From: an uncultured Bacteroidales bacterium | Lineage (GTDB): Bacteria > Bacteroidota > Bacteroidia > Bacteroidales > Bacteroidaceae | Reading direction: 5' to 3' | NCBI GenBank assembly: GCA_902770725.1 | Contig: CACXUA010000009.1 | Location: 1 to 34,352 of the forward strand | Length of the DNA stretch: 34,352 nt | Part shown: positions 17,538 through 26,310 of the stretch, one piece after another | How positions within the stretch are numbered: the first letter of the stretch is position 1 | Layout: each line of letters starts with the position of its first letter | Notes under the pieces: generated by a model | What the model saw: the letters and a program-made list of their open reading frames with translations, nothing else | What the model was told of the DNA's origin: nothing | The model's database searches: none | Made by a program: the position numbers and the translations under genes

Positions 17538-18419
17538 ATGAATCCATTCCGTAGAATCTGGCAGAAAGCCATGAATAATGATGCGTTGCGAGAGAAGCTT
17601 CGCATCATTATCTTCCAAAGCGACACACCACTCGGCAAGGCATTCGACATTGCATTGCTGTGTTGCATCGTCGCAAGCATACTGATTGTCATAGTGGAAA
17701 GCCTGCAGGCTATGCCGCCGACGGCTAAGTTGGTGTTCACTATACTGGAGTATGTCTTCACATTCTTCTTTACGCTCGAGTACCTTTGCCGTCTTTACTG
17801 TTCCGACAAGCCACGCGATTATGCCCTCAGCTTCTTTGGAATCATTGACTTGCTGAGCACTCTGCCACTCTACATCGGATGGATATTCGGCCCGGTTCGC
17901 TACCTTATGGTGGTTCGAACCTTCCGTCTCATTCGCGTCTTCCGCGTGTTCAAGCTTTTCAGCTTCCTGCAGGAGGGTGACCTCCTGATGCGTTCCCTCA
18001 TCATCAGCGCCCCGAAGATTGGCGTCTTCTTCCTCTTCATGGTCATCATGGTCATCAGCATGGGAACCCTCATGTATATGGTGGAAGGCAACATTCCGGG
18101 CACTCCGTTCACCGACATCCCGACCAGCATCTACTGGGCCGTCGTAACGATGACGACGGTGGGCTACGGCGACATTGCTCCGGCAACATCCCTCGGGAGA
18201 ATCCTTTGCATGATAGTCATGCTGATGGGCTACACCATCATGGCTGTTCCGACAGGTATCGTCAGCGCACAAATGGTGTATGATCATAAAGCGAAACGCA
18301 AGGAAGAGACCTGCCCAGAGTGTGGATCGCCCCTACCCTCCCACGCACATTACTGTCCTTTCTGTGGTTTGAAGCAAGAGAAAAAGTATATTCCAGCACA
18401 GGATGACACAATAAAATGA
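17538..18419 (+). CDS. Voltage-gated potassium-channel-like ion transporter with C-terminal zinc ribbon
   Basis: A 293-residue membrane protein with six probable transmembrane segments. The S4-like segment RYLMVVRTFRLIRVFRVFK (121-139) carries regularly spaced arginines, and the selectivity filter TVGYGD is at 207-212, followed by a last helix. After residue 255 comes a soluble tail with two Cys pairs, CPEC (259-262) and CPFC (273-276), a zinc-ribbon pattern that may sense or bind metal (inference). It begins 6 bases after nagA stops, so it is probably in the same transcript although functionally unrelated. The first base after its stop codon begins a 22-bp array. Confidence 0.9.
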   Translation: MNPFRRIWQKAMNNDALREKLRIIIFQSDTPLGKAFDIALLCCIVASILIVIVESLQAMPPTAKLVFTILEYVFTFFFTLEYLCRLYCSDKPRDYALSFFGIIDLLSTLPLYIGWIFGPVRYLMVVRTFRLIRVFRVFKLFSFLQEGDLLMRSLIISAPKIGVFFLFMVIMVISMGTLMYMVEGNIPGTPFTDIPTSIYWAVVTMTTVGYGDIAPATSLGRILCMIVMLMGYTIMAVPTGIVSAQMVYDHKAKRKEETCPECGSPLPSHAHYCPFCGLKQEKKYIPAQDDTIK

Positions 18420-18485
18420 TTGCTTGGTCGCGACGAAGCAATTGCTGCATCGCGACAAAGCAATTGCCGCATCGCCATGCAGCAA
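18420..18485. repeat. 22-bp period tandem array C, three units
   Basis: TTGC recurs at 18420, 18442 and 18464, and TCGCGA/TCGCGA/TCGCCA at 18428, 18450 and 18472, both at exactly 22 bases. Units end in AGCAA, so junctions make the palindrome AGCAATTGC. The array starts at the base after the channel stop codon and ends 19 bases before the aminopeptidase ATG. Confidence 0.94.
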
Positions 18486-18504
18486 TAAACTAAACTCGTC
18501 AAGA

Positions 18505-20190
18505 ATGGCAAGCAACATCGTTAAAAGAGTCGAATCGCTACGTGAATATCTGCGGAGGAACGGCCTGTGTGCCTTCATCTTCCCAAGCACAGACCCGCAT
18601 CAGGGCGAGTATGTGCCCGAACATTGGCAGACGCGGAAGTGGATTTCGGGCTTCGACGGAAGTGCCGGCACAGCCGTCGTGACCCTCTCCGACGCAGCGC
18701 TGTGGACAGACAGCCGTTATTTCATTGCTGCCGAGCAGCAACTCGAAGGCACAACCTTCACGCTTATGAAGGATGGTTTGCCTGAAACACCTGCCATTCC
18801 CGAATGGCTTTGCCAACGGCTAAACGAGAACGATATCGTCGGAATCGATGGCGAAGTCTTCACAGCGACTGAGATAGAGGAGCTGAGGTCGGCGTTAGGT
18901 AAGGTCGGCATCCTGCTCAGGACTGATCTCGACCCTGCCGAAGAGCTCTGGACTGACCGCCCGCCCATTCCCAAGAACAAGGTCGAGATTCAGCCTTTGG
19001 AGTTTGCCGGTGAGTCGGCAGAAAGCAAGATAGAGCGCGTTCGGCAGGCACTTCGTGAGCAACAGGCTGAGTATCTCGTCATTTCCCAACTGGATGAAAT
19101 CGCCTGGCTCCTCAATATGCGAGGCTCCGACGTACATTGCAATCCAGTTTTCGTCAGCTATGTCCTGCTCACACAAGATGATGTGACGCTCTTCATCGAC
19201 AGCGAAAAACTCGATGACAGCGTTAATAACTACCTCAAGAACATAGGTGTGAATGTTCTTCCTTATGACAAACCAAGCTTTGAAAGCAAGGCTCTCGACC
19301 CTATTCCCGCTATGAAATCGATTAAGAACCATGCTGAAATTGAAGGTTTCCGCAGGGCGATGATTCGAGATGGCGTGGCGATGGTGAAGTTCCTGCGTTG
19401 GCTAAAGCCAGCCGTAGAAGCAGGAAAGGAGACAGAACTTAGCATAGACAGGAAGTTGACGGCTTTGAGGGCAGAGCAAAACCTGTACCGAGGCCTCTCG
19501 TTCGACACGATTGCCGCATACGGACCGCATGGCGCCATCGTCCACTACGAAGCCACTCCGGAGTCGGACGCCGTGCTCGAACCCAAAGGATTGCTGCTGC
19601 TGGATAGCGGCGCCCAATACCAAGATGGCACGACAGACATCACGCGAACCATCGCGCTCGGTCCCTTGACGGACGAGGAGCGACTCGACTACACCTTGGT
19701 TCTCAAGGGGCATATCCGTTTGGCACTCACCAAGTTCCCCGATGGCATCAGCGGCACGCAGATAGATGCCTTGGCTCGATATGCGATGTGGCAGCACGGC
19801 ATCAACTACGGACACGGCACCGGTCACGGCGTCGGCTCGTATCTGTGCGTCCACGAAGGGCCTCATCAGATACGCCACACATGGAAGCCAGCCCCGCTTC
19901 ATGCAGGCATGACGGTCACCAACGAACCCGGCATCTACCGACAAGGCAAGCATGGCGTGCGCATAGAGAACACGATGCTCATCGTCGAGGACGGCGAAAC
20001 GGAGTTCGGCCGCTTCCTGCGTCTCGAACCCCTCACGCTTTGCCCAATCGACTTAACACCCGTCATCTGGGACATGATGACGCCAGAAGAGATTACTTAC
20101 CTCAATACATATCATAAGAAAGTATATGACGAGCTCTCGCCCTACCTGACGGAAGAGGAGAAGGAAAGCCTCTCCCCAACCCTCCCCTAA
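18505..20190 (+). CDS. Xaa-Pro aminopeptidase (aminopeptidase P family, M24B)
   Basis: A 561-residue metallopeptidase that removes N-terminal residues preceding proline. The frame is open back to a TTG at 18424, but those codons lie in a 22-bp repeat array; the ATG at 18505 is preferred. Two creatinase-like N-terminal domains precede the pita-bread catalytic domain. Metal ligands are D367 and D378 (eleven apart, as in E. coli PepP), H441 in GTGHGVG, E474 in NEPGIY and E488 in RIENT. The last residues (SLSPTLP) and the stop codon are encoded by the start of an inverted-repeat element, so the original C-terminus may have been replaced. Cytoplasmic, no signal peptide. Confidence 0.93.
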   Translation: MASNIVKRVESLREYLRRNGLCAFIFPSTDPHQGEYVPEHWQTRKWISGFDGSAGTAVVTLSDAALWTDSRYFIAAEQQLEGTTFTLMKDGLPETPAIPEWLCQRLNENDIVGIDGEVFTATEIEELRSALGKVGILLRTDLDPAEELWTDRPPIPKNKVEIQPLEFAGESAESKIERVRQALREQQAEYLVISQLDEIAWLLNMRGSDVHCNPVFVSYVLLTQDDVTLFIDSEKLDDSVNNYLKNIGVNVLPYDKPSFESKALDPIPAMKSIKNHAEIEGFRRAMIRDGVAMVKFLRWLKPAVEAGKETELSIDRKLTALRAEQNLYRGLSFDTIAAYGPHGAIVHYEATPESDAVLEPKGLLLLDSGAQYQDGTTDITRTIALGPLTDEERLDYTLVLKGHIRLALTKFPDGISGTQIDALARYAMWQHGINYGHGTGHGVGSYLCVHEGPHQIRHTWKPAPLHAGMTVTNEPGIYRQGKHGVRIENTMLIVEDGETEFGRFLRLEPLTLCPIDLTPVIWDMMTPEEITYLNTYHKKVYDELSPYLTEEEKESLSPTLP

Positions 20191-20274
20191 AGGGAAGGGA
20201 GATTGGCAGAAACAAGAAAATATTGTAACAACAAATATAAAGCCTCTCCCTTTAGGGGGAGGTATGGAGGAGGC
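20168..20274. mobile_element. Small inverted-repeat (MITE-like) element
   Basis: The CT-rich stretch 20168-20201 and the GA-rich stretch 20242-20274 are imperfect inverted repeats: CTCCCCTAAAGGG on the left corresponds to the complement of CCCTTTAGGGGGAG on the right. The whole unit is about 107 bases, with no coding capacity. Both arms also begin with the same AAAGCCTCTCCC. It separates the aminopeptidase from the carbonic-anhydrase-like gene and reaches into the former. Mobility is inferred from shape only. Confidence 0.6.
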
Positions 20275-20277
20275 CAC

Positions 20278-20853
20278 ATGGCAATCATAAAGACACTCAA
20301 GGGGATGCCTGCTCCCCGATTCGGCAAACATTGCTACTTCAGCGAGGGTGCCGTGATAGTGGGCGACGTAGAGATGGGCGACGACTGCACCGTTTGGTTC
20401 AATGCCGTCATTCGTGGCGACGTACATTTCGTCAAGATAGGCAATCGCACGAACGTACAGGACAACTCGTGCATCCATACGCTCAACGGCAAGGCGCCTT
20501 GCATCTTGGGCGACGACGTGACCATCGGACACTGCGTCACCCTGCATGGTTGCGAAGTCAAGGACGGTGCATTGGTTGGCATGGGCGCAACAGTGCTCGA
20601 CCATGCTGTAGTGGGAAAGGGCGCCATCGTGGCTGCGGGAGCTCTCGTGCTGAGCAATACCCAGATTGGTGACGGCGAGCTCTGGGGCGGAGTGCCTGCT
20701 AAGTTCATCAAGAAGGTTGACCCCGAACAGGCTCAAGCCCTGAACAAAACCTACGCGCGGCACTACATCGAATACAGCGACTGGTTCCGCGAAGCCGACA
20801 GCGACCCGAAGAACACGCAAACAGTCACAACCAGCGAAGACTATAAACACTAA
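20278..20853 (+). CDS. Gamma carbonic anhydrase family protein (left-handed beta-helix)
   Basis: A 191-residue hexapeptide-repeat protein. The ATG at 20278 is preferred over an upstream open start at 20203, because the extension lies in the inverted-repeat element. The three zinc histidines of gamma-carbonic anhydrases are matched by H67 (CIHTLNG), H85 and H90 (IGHCVTLHGC). FNAVIRGD at 41-49 is also typical. Members either hydrate carbon dioxide or are inactive scaffolds; activity here cannot be decided. It is cytoplasmic and sits 2 bases ahead of a GH43 lipoprotein gene. Confidence 0.9.
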   Translation: MAIIKTLKGMPAPRFGKHCYFSEGAVIVGDVEMGDDCTVWFNAVIRGDVHFVKIGNRTNVQDNSCIHTLNGKAPCILGDDVTIGHCVTLHGCEVKDGALVGMGATVLDHAVVGKGAIVAAGALVLSNTQIGDGELWGGVPAKFIKKVDPEQAQALNKTYARHYIEYSDWFREADSDPKNTQTVTTSEDYKH

Positions 20854-20855
20854 TT

Positions 20856-21968
20856 ATGAAAGCAAAACTCTTAATGGCACTCCTGTGCCTATGCTTCCTC
20901 GCTTGCAATTCTGGCAAGGAGGCCGAGATGAAGACAAGCTCCGTGACGAACCCCATCCCATTGAAGTTCGGCGACCCCTTCCTGCTGCATGCCAGCGACG
21001 GGCGTTACTACATGTACGGCACCTCGCTGGGCGACGGCTTCGAAGCCTTTGTGAGCGACGACCTCATCGACTGGGACTCGTGCGGGCAAGTGTATAAAGG
21101 CGGCGCGCCAGACCAGTGGAACCTCGATTGCTTCTGGGCTCCGGAGGTTTACGAGCGTGGTGGCAAGTACTATCTCTTCTATAGTTCCAACTACAGAAAG
21201 AACCCCACGAACGAAGGCGAGAACTTCAAGATTGGCGTGGCCGTCAGCGATTCTCCGGCAGGCCCCTTCAAGGACCTCTACGACCGTCCTGTCTTCAATC
21301 CACCCTATCCCATCATCGATGCCAACGTTTACTTCGACGACAAGACCGACAAGTGCTACCTCTACTTCAGTCGTTGCTGCTATAAGCATGCGGTGGAGAG
21401 TGAGATAGCCGACAGTTTGCGCAAGGCCGGCAACTTCCAGGAGATAGAGGAGAGCTGGGTCTATGGCGTCGAGTTGAAGCCCGACTTCAGTGGCGTCATC
21501 GGAGAGCCCGTGCTGCTGCTCTGTCCGCCTACAGAACTTGAAGACAAGCAGAGCGAATGGGAGAGCCGCAGCGCCACGCATGGTGAGGTGAACCGCCGTT
21601 GGACGGAAGGCAGCTACCTCTTCCGCGAAGGCGACACATATTATATAATGTATAGCGCGAACCATTATGGCGGACAGTACTATGCCGTAGGTTACGCCAC
21701 AGCCGACAACCCGCTCGGTCCCTTCACAAAGGCCGAGAACAATCCCGTGCTGCAGGAGAACGTCAGTCGTGGCGGCAAGGTGATGGGCACAGGCCACAAC
21801 ATGGTGATTACGATGCCCGATGGCAATCGCTATTGCGTCTATCATGGTCGCATGACAAGCAATCCCGGCGAACGCGTCGTCCTGATGGACAAGATCAACA
21901 TCGACGAGAATGGCGTCCTCACAGTCGAGGGTCCTACGACTGCAGCGCAAGAGATTGTTTATCAATAA
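20856..21968 (+). CDS. Glycoside hydrolase family 43 lipoprotein
   Basis: A 370-residue exported enzyme. The signal ends in the lipobox FLAC with C17 as the lipidated residue, so it is membrane-anchored, probably facing the periplasm or surface. GH43 acidic residues are D40 (KFGDPFLL), D155 (IIDANVYFD) and E251 (WTEGSYLF); WAPEVY is present as in other members. Insertions around residues 170-215 and 220-245 make it longer than the GH43 gene at 13808. Likely a beta-xylosidase or alpha-L-arabinofuranosidase; not resolvable. It follows the carbonic-anhydrase-like gene by 2 bases, suggesting cotranscription. A hairpin-forming 22-bp array follows its stop. Confidence 0.9.
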   Translation: MKAKLLMALLCLCFLACNSGKEAEMKTSSVTNPIPLKFGDPFLLHASDGRYYMYGTSLGDGFEAFVSDDLIDWDSCGQVYKGGAPDQWNLDCFWAPEVYERGGKYYLFYSSNYRKNPTNEGENFKIGVAVSDSPAGPFKDLYDRPVFNPPYPIIDANVYFDDKTDKCYLYFSRCCYKHAVESEIADSLRKAGNFQEIEESWVYGVELKPDFSGVIGEPVLLLCPPTELEDKQSEWESRSATHGEVNRRWTEGSYLFREGDTYYIMYSANHYGGQYYAVGYATADNPLGPFTKAENNPVLQENVSRGGKVMGTGHNMVITMPDGNRYCVYHGRMTSNPGERVVLMDKINIDENGVLTVEGPTTAAQEIVYQ

Positions 21969-22009
21969 GTCATGACAAACGGCTGATGCCAACCAAAGGC
22001 ATCGGCAAA

Positions 22010-22097
22010 CGCCCTATAGGGGAATGAGCAACGCCCTATAGAGGAATGAGCAACGCCCTATAGGGGAATGGTCACTCCCCTATAGGGCGTTGAAACG
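22010..22097. repeat. 22-bp period tandem array D, last unit inverted
   Basis: Units start at 22010, 22032, 22054 and 22076. TATAG falls at 22015, 22037, 22059 and 22081, exactly 22 bases apart. The first three units are near identical (ACGCCCTATAGGGGAATG); the fourth is the reverse complement but keeps the phase through its CCCTATAGGG palindrome. A weaker preceding unit (21988-22009) shares the GGCAAA ending. Confidence 0.95.
22051..22092. terminator. Bidirectional hairpin between convergent GH43 lipoprotein gene and ugd
   Basis: The arms 22051-22070 and 22073-22092 are complementary over 20 bases with one mismatch and a 2-base loop. The position between two converging genes fits a bidirectional terminator, though neither side has a long T tract. 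Confidence 0.6.
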
Positions 22098-22114
22098 CTT
22101 AATATGTCACCTGC

Positions 22115-23458
22115 TTAGTCGCAGCCAAAGATGTCGCGCGTATAGACCTTGTCCTTCACATCATCGAGGCAAGCTTCATAGCGGTTGGCAACAATTGCCT
22201 GCGACAGTTTCTTGAAGGTCTTGAGGTCATTCACCACACGAGAACCGAAGAAGCTCTCGCCGTCCTGCAGCGTAGGCTCATAAATGATGACTTCTGCTCC
22301 CTTTGCTTTGATGCGTTTCATGATGCCCTGAATGGCCGACTGACGGAAGTTGTCGCTGCCAGCCTTCATGGTCAGGCGGAAGACGCCAATCACGCAATGC
22401 TGCTCGCTTTCGCTGTTCCATTGCGCATTCTCGCTGTAATAGCCCGCCATGCGAAGCACTGCGTCGGCAATGTAGTCCTTGCGGGTGCGGTTACTCTCCA
22501 CGATGGCCGTCATCATTTGCTGCGGCACATCCTGATAGTTGGCCAAGAGCTGCTTCGTATCCTTCGGCAGGCAGTAGCCTCCGTAGCCAAATGAAGGATT
22601 GTTGTAATGCGTCCCAATTCGCGGATCAAGGCCAACGCCTTTGATGATGGCTTTGGGGTCGAGGCCCTTCACCTCAGCATACGTATCGAGTTCATTGAAG
22701 TAGCTGACGCGCAGGGCCAAATATGTGTTGGCAAACAACTTGACCGCCTCGGCCTCCTTCATACCCATGAAGAGAGTGTCGATGTTCTCCTTCTCGGCTC
22801 CTTCCTGCAGGAGCTTGGCAAAAGTCTCGGCAAACTGCTTGGCATCAGGATTGCCGATAGCAGTAATGGCAGCATTCTCCTCGGTGAAGTTACTATCGTT
22901 TATCTCGATGATTTTGGGATAACCTACGATGATGCGAGAGGGGTAAAGGTTGTCGTAGAGCGCTTTACTCTCGCGAAGGAACTCGGGCGAGAAGAGCAGG
23001 TTGAACTTCTTTCCCTTCAGTTCAGGCTTGTAGAGGAACTTCAAGGCATACTTCGCATAAAGGCTTCTGCAATATCCTACGGGGATTGTACTCTTGATGA
23101 CCATCACAGCATCGGGATTGACGCTGATGACCATATCGATGACATCCTCGATGTGATGCGTATCGAAGAAGTTCTTGACGGGATCATAGTTGGTCGGCGC
23201 AGCTATGACGATGAAGTCTGCATCCTTGTATGCTGCCTTGCCATCAAGAGTCGCTGTAAGTCGCAGATCCTTCTCTGCCAAGTATTTCTCGATGTATTCG
23301 TCCTGGATTGGCGAGATGCGTTTGTTGATCTTCTCCACCTTTTCAGGAATAACGTCCACAGCTGTCACTTCATGATGTTGGCTGAGTAAAGTGGCAATCG
23401 ACAGACCGACATAACCCGTGCCTGCAACGGCTATTTTAAGTTCACTGAAGTCTCGCAT
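22115..23458 (-). CDS. ugd: UDP-glucose 6-dehydrogenase
   Basis: A 447-residue nucleotide-sugar dehydrogenase that oxidises UDP-glucose to UDP-glucuronate, a precursor for capsule and exopolysaccharide. The NAD-binding GTGYVG is at 13-18, the STIPVGY and [20 protein letters not shown] segments are typical of Ugd, and the catalytic cysteine is C296 in [10 protein letters not shown] longer frame reaches 23494, but that would read through the promoter -7 box at 23484-23491, so the ATG at 23458 is chosen. Compared with E. coli Ugd (about 388 residues) it is longer, with extra sequence before and after the Cys. It stands alone, divergent from the delta' operon. Confidence 0.92.
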   Translation of the reverse strand: MRDFSELKIAVAGTGYVGLSIATLLSQHHEVTAVDVIPEKVEKINKRISPIQDEYIEKYLAEKDLRLTATLDGKAAYKDADFIVIAAPTNYDPVKNFFDTHHIEDVIDMVISVNPDAVMVIKSTIPVGYCRSLYAKYALKFLYKPELKGKKFNLLFSPEFLRESKALYDNLYPSRIIVGYPKIIEINDSNFTEENAAITAIGNPDAKQFAETFAKLLQEGAEKENIDTLFMGMKEAEAVKLFANTYLALRVSYFNELDTYAEVKGLDPKAIIKGVGLDPRIGTHYNNPSFGYGGYCLPKDTKQLLANYQDVPQQMMTAIVESNRTRKDYIADAVLRMAGYYSENAQWNSESEQHCVIGVFRLTMKAGSDNFRQSAIQGIMKRIKAKGAEVIIYEPTLQDGESFFGSRVVNDLKTFKKLSQAIVANRYEACLDDVKDKVYTRDIFGCD

Positions 23459-23483
23459 ACTCTTATTTGTTTCTTTTTCTGCG

Positions 23484-23491
23484 CAAAGATA
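23484..23491 (-). promoter_or_regulatory. Bacteroidetes-type -7 box (TATCTTTG) for ugd
   Basis: TATCTTTG on the minus strand lies 26 bases before the chosen ATG. The upstream region is A/T rich with no clear -33 TTG. Confidence 0.6.
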
Positions 23492-23535
23492 CAATTTAAT
23501 TAAGAATTAAGAAAGAAGAATTAAGAATTATTTTG

Positions 23536-23543
23536 TACCTTTG
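23536..23543 (+). promoter_or_regulatory. Bacteroidetes-type -7 box (TACCTTTG) for the delta'-ricT-gldH operon
   Basis: TACCTTTG matches TAnnTTTG and lies 45 bases before the ATG at 23588. It is followed by GCAAACAAATATC. The -33 element is not obvious. Confidence 0.6.
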
Positions 23544-23587
23544 CAAACAAATATCAAGGTACCGTTATTCGTCGGTAAATAAAGTAA

Positions 23588-24715
23588 ATGACATTCAAAG
23601 ACATCATAGGACAGGAAGAGGTGAAGGGACATCTTCGTCGGCTGCTGCAAGAGAACAAGTTGCCGCACGCAATTATGTTCTGCGGACCTAAAGGCGCAGG
23701 CAAGTTGCCGCTGGCATTGGCCTACGCGCAGATGCTCCTCTGCCAGAACCCTACTGACGAGGGTGCTTGTGGCAAGTGTTCCGACTGCCAGATGTCTTCC
23801 CTATGGACGCATCCCGACCTGCATTTCTCCTTTCCTATATATAAAGGTAAGAGCAGCGACAAGCCTGTCTCGGACGACTTCCTCGAGGAATGGCGTGAAC
23901 AGATAAGCCGCTCCCCGTACTTCGACATCGAGGATTGGCTCGAGGACATCGGCGCCGAGAACCAGCAGATAGTCATCTATGTGCAGGAGAGCGACAACCT
24001 CCAGAGGAAGTTGGCCCTCAAAGCGAGTCAGGGCGGACGCAAGGTCGTCGTCCTTTGGCTGCCGGAACGCATGAACGAGCAGACGGGCAACAAGCTGCTG
24101 AAGCTCATCGAGGAGCCTCCCGTCGGCACACACTTCCTGTTGGTCAGCCAAGAGCCCGACCTCGTGCTCGGCACCATACAGAGCCGCGTGCAGCGCATCA
24201 ACGTGCCAGCATTGCCTGAAGAGGTCATCAGCAAGGCCTTGCAAGAACGTCATAACATGCAGGCTGAAGACGCGAACCTGCTGGCACACATTGCCCAGGG
24301 CAGCTATACGGAAGCCCTGAAACGCATGGAGCGCGACTCGGAGCAGCAGATGTTCTTCGACCTCTTCGTGCAACTGATGCGTCACAGTTACGCACGTCGC
24401 ATCAAGGAGATGCAGCAGTGGTCACTCACCGTTGCAGAGCTCGGACGTGAACGCCAGAAGCGAATGCTCGACTACTTCCAGCAGCAACTGCGCGAGAACT
24501 TCATCTACAATTTCCACCAACCCAAGATAAACTTCCTCGGTCGCGAGGAGGAGAACTTCAGCACACGCTTTGCGCCGTTCATAAACGAGCGCAACGTCAT
24601 CGGCATCATGAACGAGCTGAGCGACGCAGCCCGCGACATCGCACAGAACGTCAGCGCTCGAATGGTGTTCTTCGACCTCGCACTGAAAATGATAGTACTA
24701 CTAAAGAATGGATAA
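23588..24715 (+). CDS. holB: DNA polymerase III subunit delta'-like clamp-loader protein
   Basis: A 375-residue AAA+ protein. The P-loop is GPKGAGKL (33-40), with Leu where ATP-hydrolysing members have Ser/Thr, fitting a delta'-type subunit that does not hydrolyse ATP. Zinc-binding Cys are C52, C61, C64 and C67. The sequence TIQSRVQRINVPAL matches the SRC-type region of clamp loaders. It works with delta and gamma/tau to load the sliding clamp. It overlaps ricT by 8 bases and is the first gene of a three-gene operon. Confidence 0.9.
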   Translation: MTFKDIIGQEEVKGHLRRLLQENKLPHAIMFCGPKGAGKLPLALAYAQMLLCQNPTDEGACGKCSDCQMSSLWTHPDLHFSFPIYKGKSSDKPVSDDFLEEWREQISRSPYFDIEDWLEDIGAENQQIVIYVQESDNLQRKLALKASQGGRKVVVLWLPERMNEQTGNKLLKLIEEPPVGTHFLLVSQEPDLVLGTIQSRVQRINVPALPEEVISKALQERHNMQAEDANLLAHIAQGSYTEALKRMERDSEQQMFFDLFVQLMRHSYARRIKEMQQWSLTVAELGRERQKRMLDYFQQQLRENFIYNFHQPKINFLGREEENFSTRFAPFINERNVIGIMNELSDAARDIAQNVSARMVFFDLALKMIVLLKNG

Positions 24716-25826
24716 AGAATACATAAGCGGCGAAGGCGGACACGGATTCGCTGCACAAAGCGCCAATACAGGGCACTACGCCCAGCTCAACACATACGAC
24801 TACTTGGCCGATGTACCCGGCAACAATGAGGTGACGGATCTCGTCGAAGTGCAGTTCAAGAATACGCGTAAAGCCTATTACCACAACTGCGACAACCTGC
24901 CTCTGAAGAAGGGCGACATCGTTGCCGTCGAGTCTAATCCAGGCCATGATATAGGCGTCGTCTCGCTGACGGGCAAGCTCGTGCCCCTACAGATGAAGCA
25001 CGCCAACCTGAAGCCGAACGAAGAGATACGCAAGATCTATCGTCTGGCCCGCGAGAACGACATGGAGCGTTATGCTGAGGCGAAAGCCCGCGAGCACGAC
25101 ACGATGATACAGAGCCGCCAGATTGCCAAGGACCTCGGGCTGGAGATGAAGATTGGCGACGTCGAGTATCAGGGCGATGGCAACAAGGCTATCTTCTATT
25201 ACATTGCCGACGGCCGTGTCGATTTCCGCCAACTCATCAAGGTGCTGGCCGATGTCTTCCATGTTCGCATCGAGATGAAACAGATTGGAGCACGTCAGGA
25301 GGCTGGCCGCATCGGTGGCTTTGGCCCTTGTGGACGCGAGCTCTGCTGCGCCGGATGGATGAAGAACTTCCAGAGCGTCGGCACGGGAGCCGCACGTTTC
25401 CAGGACTTAAGCCTCAACCCCCAGAAGCTTGCAGGACAATGTGCAAAACTGAAGTGCTGCATGAACTATGAGGTCGATCAGTACGTCGAGGCATCCCGAA
25501 AGCTGCCTCCTCGCGATGTGATTCTCTATACGCAGGACTCTGAATACTACATCTTCAAGGCAGACATCCTGTCCGGCCAAGTTACTTACTCTACCGACAA
25601 ACGCAACGCCTCCAACCTCGTCACCATCAGTGCTGAGCGCGCCAATGCCATCATCGAGATGAACAAGCGTGGCGAGAAGCCTGTCTCACTGGAAGAAGGC
25701 GGCCGCAAAGAGCCGGAGCGTCCTGTTGACCTGGCTACGCAGGAAGACCTCAACCGCTTCGACAAGAAGAAACACAAGAAGAAGCACAAGAACAGGTCGC
25801 GTCATAATGACAACCGTCCGGAATGA
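24708..25826 (+). CDS. ricT: PSP1-domain protein, RicT family
   Basis: A 372-residue cytoplasmic protein with the PSP1 domain. Conserved cysteines appear as GPCGRELCC (C208, C213, C214) and GQCAKLKCC (C245, C250, C251), the set that binds an iron-sulfur cluster in the Bacillus RicAFT complex, which is involved in RNA processing. Whether the Bacteroidales protein has partners is unknown. The C-terminus is lysine-rich (KKKHKKKHKNRSRH) and may bind nucleic acid (inference). Its stop overlaps the gldH ATG as ATGA. Confidence 0.9.
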   Translation: MDKEYISGEGGHGFAAQSANTGHYAQLNTYDYLADVPGNNEVTDLVEVQFKNTRKAYYHNCDNLPLKKGDIVAVESNPGHDIGVVSLTGKLVPLQMKHANLKPNEEIRKIYRLARENDMERYAEAKAREHDTMIQSRQIAKDLGLEMKIGDVEYQGDGNKAIFYYIADGRVDFRQLIKVLADVFHVRIEMKQIGARQEAGRIGGFGPCGRELCCAGWMKNFQSVGTGAARFQDLSLNPQKLAGQCAKLKCCMNYEVDQYVEASRKLPPRDVILYTQDSEYYIFKADILSGQVTYSTDKRNASNLVTISAERANAIIEMNKRGEKPVSLEEGGRKEPERPVDLATQEDLNRFDKKKHKKKHKNRSRHNDNRPE

Positions 25827-26281
25827 TGCGGCGAGCTATTCTCCTCCCTTTGATTGGTCTGTCGATAGCTGCCTGCACCGACGGAACTGTGCTGCACAGC
25901 TATAAGCCCTTGCCCGCTGACGGTTGGGACAAGCGCGACACCATCTGCTTCGACGTGCCGCAAACTGAAACGGACATCAATGGCACGCTTCTTATCGGAC
26001 TTCGCACGACATCAAACATCGGCATGCAAGACGTGGTGCTTGCCGTAGAACAAATCGGCGAGACAGCAAGCCTTTGCCGATGCGACACCATTCGCTACCT
26101 CTTGACAGACGCCGAAGGCAATGCTCTGAGCAAAGGCGTCAACACGCATCAATACGAAACCCAGCACATACCTTTCCACATACAGAAAGGGCAAAGCTGC
26201 TCCGTCCGCATCCATCACCTCATGAGAAAAGAGACCATTCTCGGCATCTCCGAGGTCGGCATCAGGATAAGCAGGAACTGA
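25823..26281 (+). CDS. gldH: GldH family gliding-motility lipoprotein
   Basis: A 152-residue lipoprotein with lipobox IAAC (C18). The order HSYKPLPADGWDKRDTICFDVP and the end SVRIHHLMRKETILGISEVGIRI match GldH, required for gliding in Flavobacterium but present in many non-motile Bacteroidales. The delta'-ricT-gldH order is a Bacteroidales arrangement as I recall it. It is translationally coupled to ricT (ATGA). A 7-bp hairpin (26311-26328) follows. Confidence 0.85.
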   Translation: MMRRAILLPLIGLSIAACTDGTVLHSYKPLPADGWDKRDTICFDVPQTETDINGTLLIGLRTTSNIGMQDVVLAVEQIGETASLCRCDTIRYLLTDAEGNALSKGVNTHQYETQHIPFHIQKGQSCSVRIHHLMRKETILGISEVGIRISRN

Positions 26282-26310
26282 CACAGATATGCCCCAGCCA
26301 AAGAATTAGC

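Noticed and set aside
16371-18287. 638-codon minus-strand open frame
   Set aside because: It lies antisense to nagA and the channel gene, is rich in His, Cys and acidic residues, and matches no family.
18424-18504. TTG start extending aminopeptidase P by 27 residues
   Set aside because: The extension lies in the 22-bp array and lacks a ribosome-binding site; the ATG at 18505 fits the family start.
20203-20277. Upstream start for the gamma-carbonic-anhydrase-like gene
   Set aside because: The added residues come from the inverted-repeat element; family homology begins at the ATG at 20278.
23498-23530. AATTAAG repeats between ugd and the delta' gene as another 22-bp array
   Set aside because: Spacings are 7 and 14 bases, simple A/T-rich repetition without the 22-base grid.
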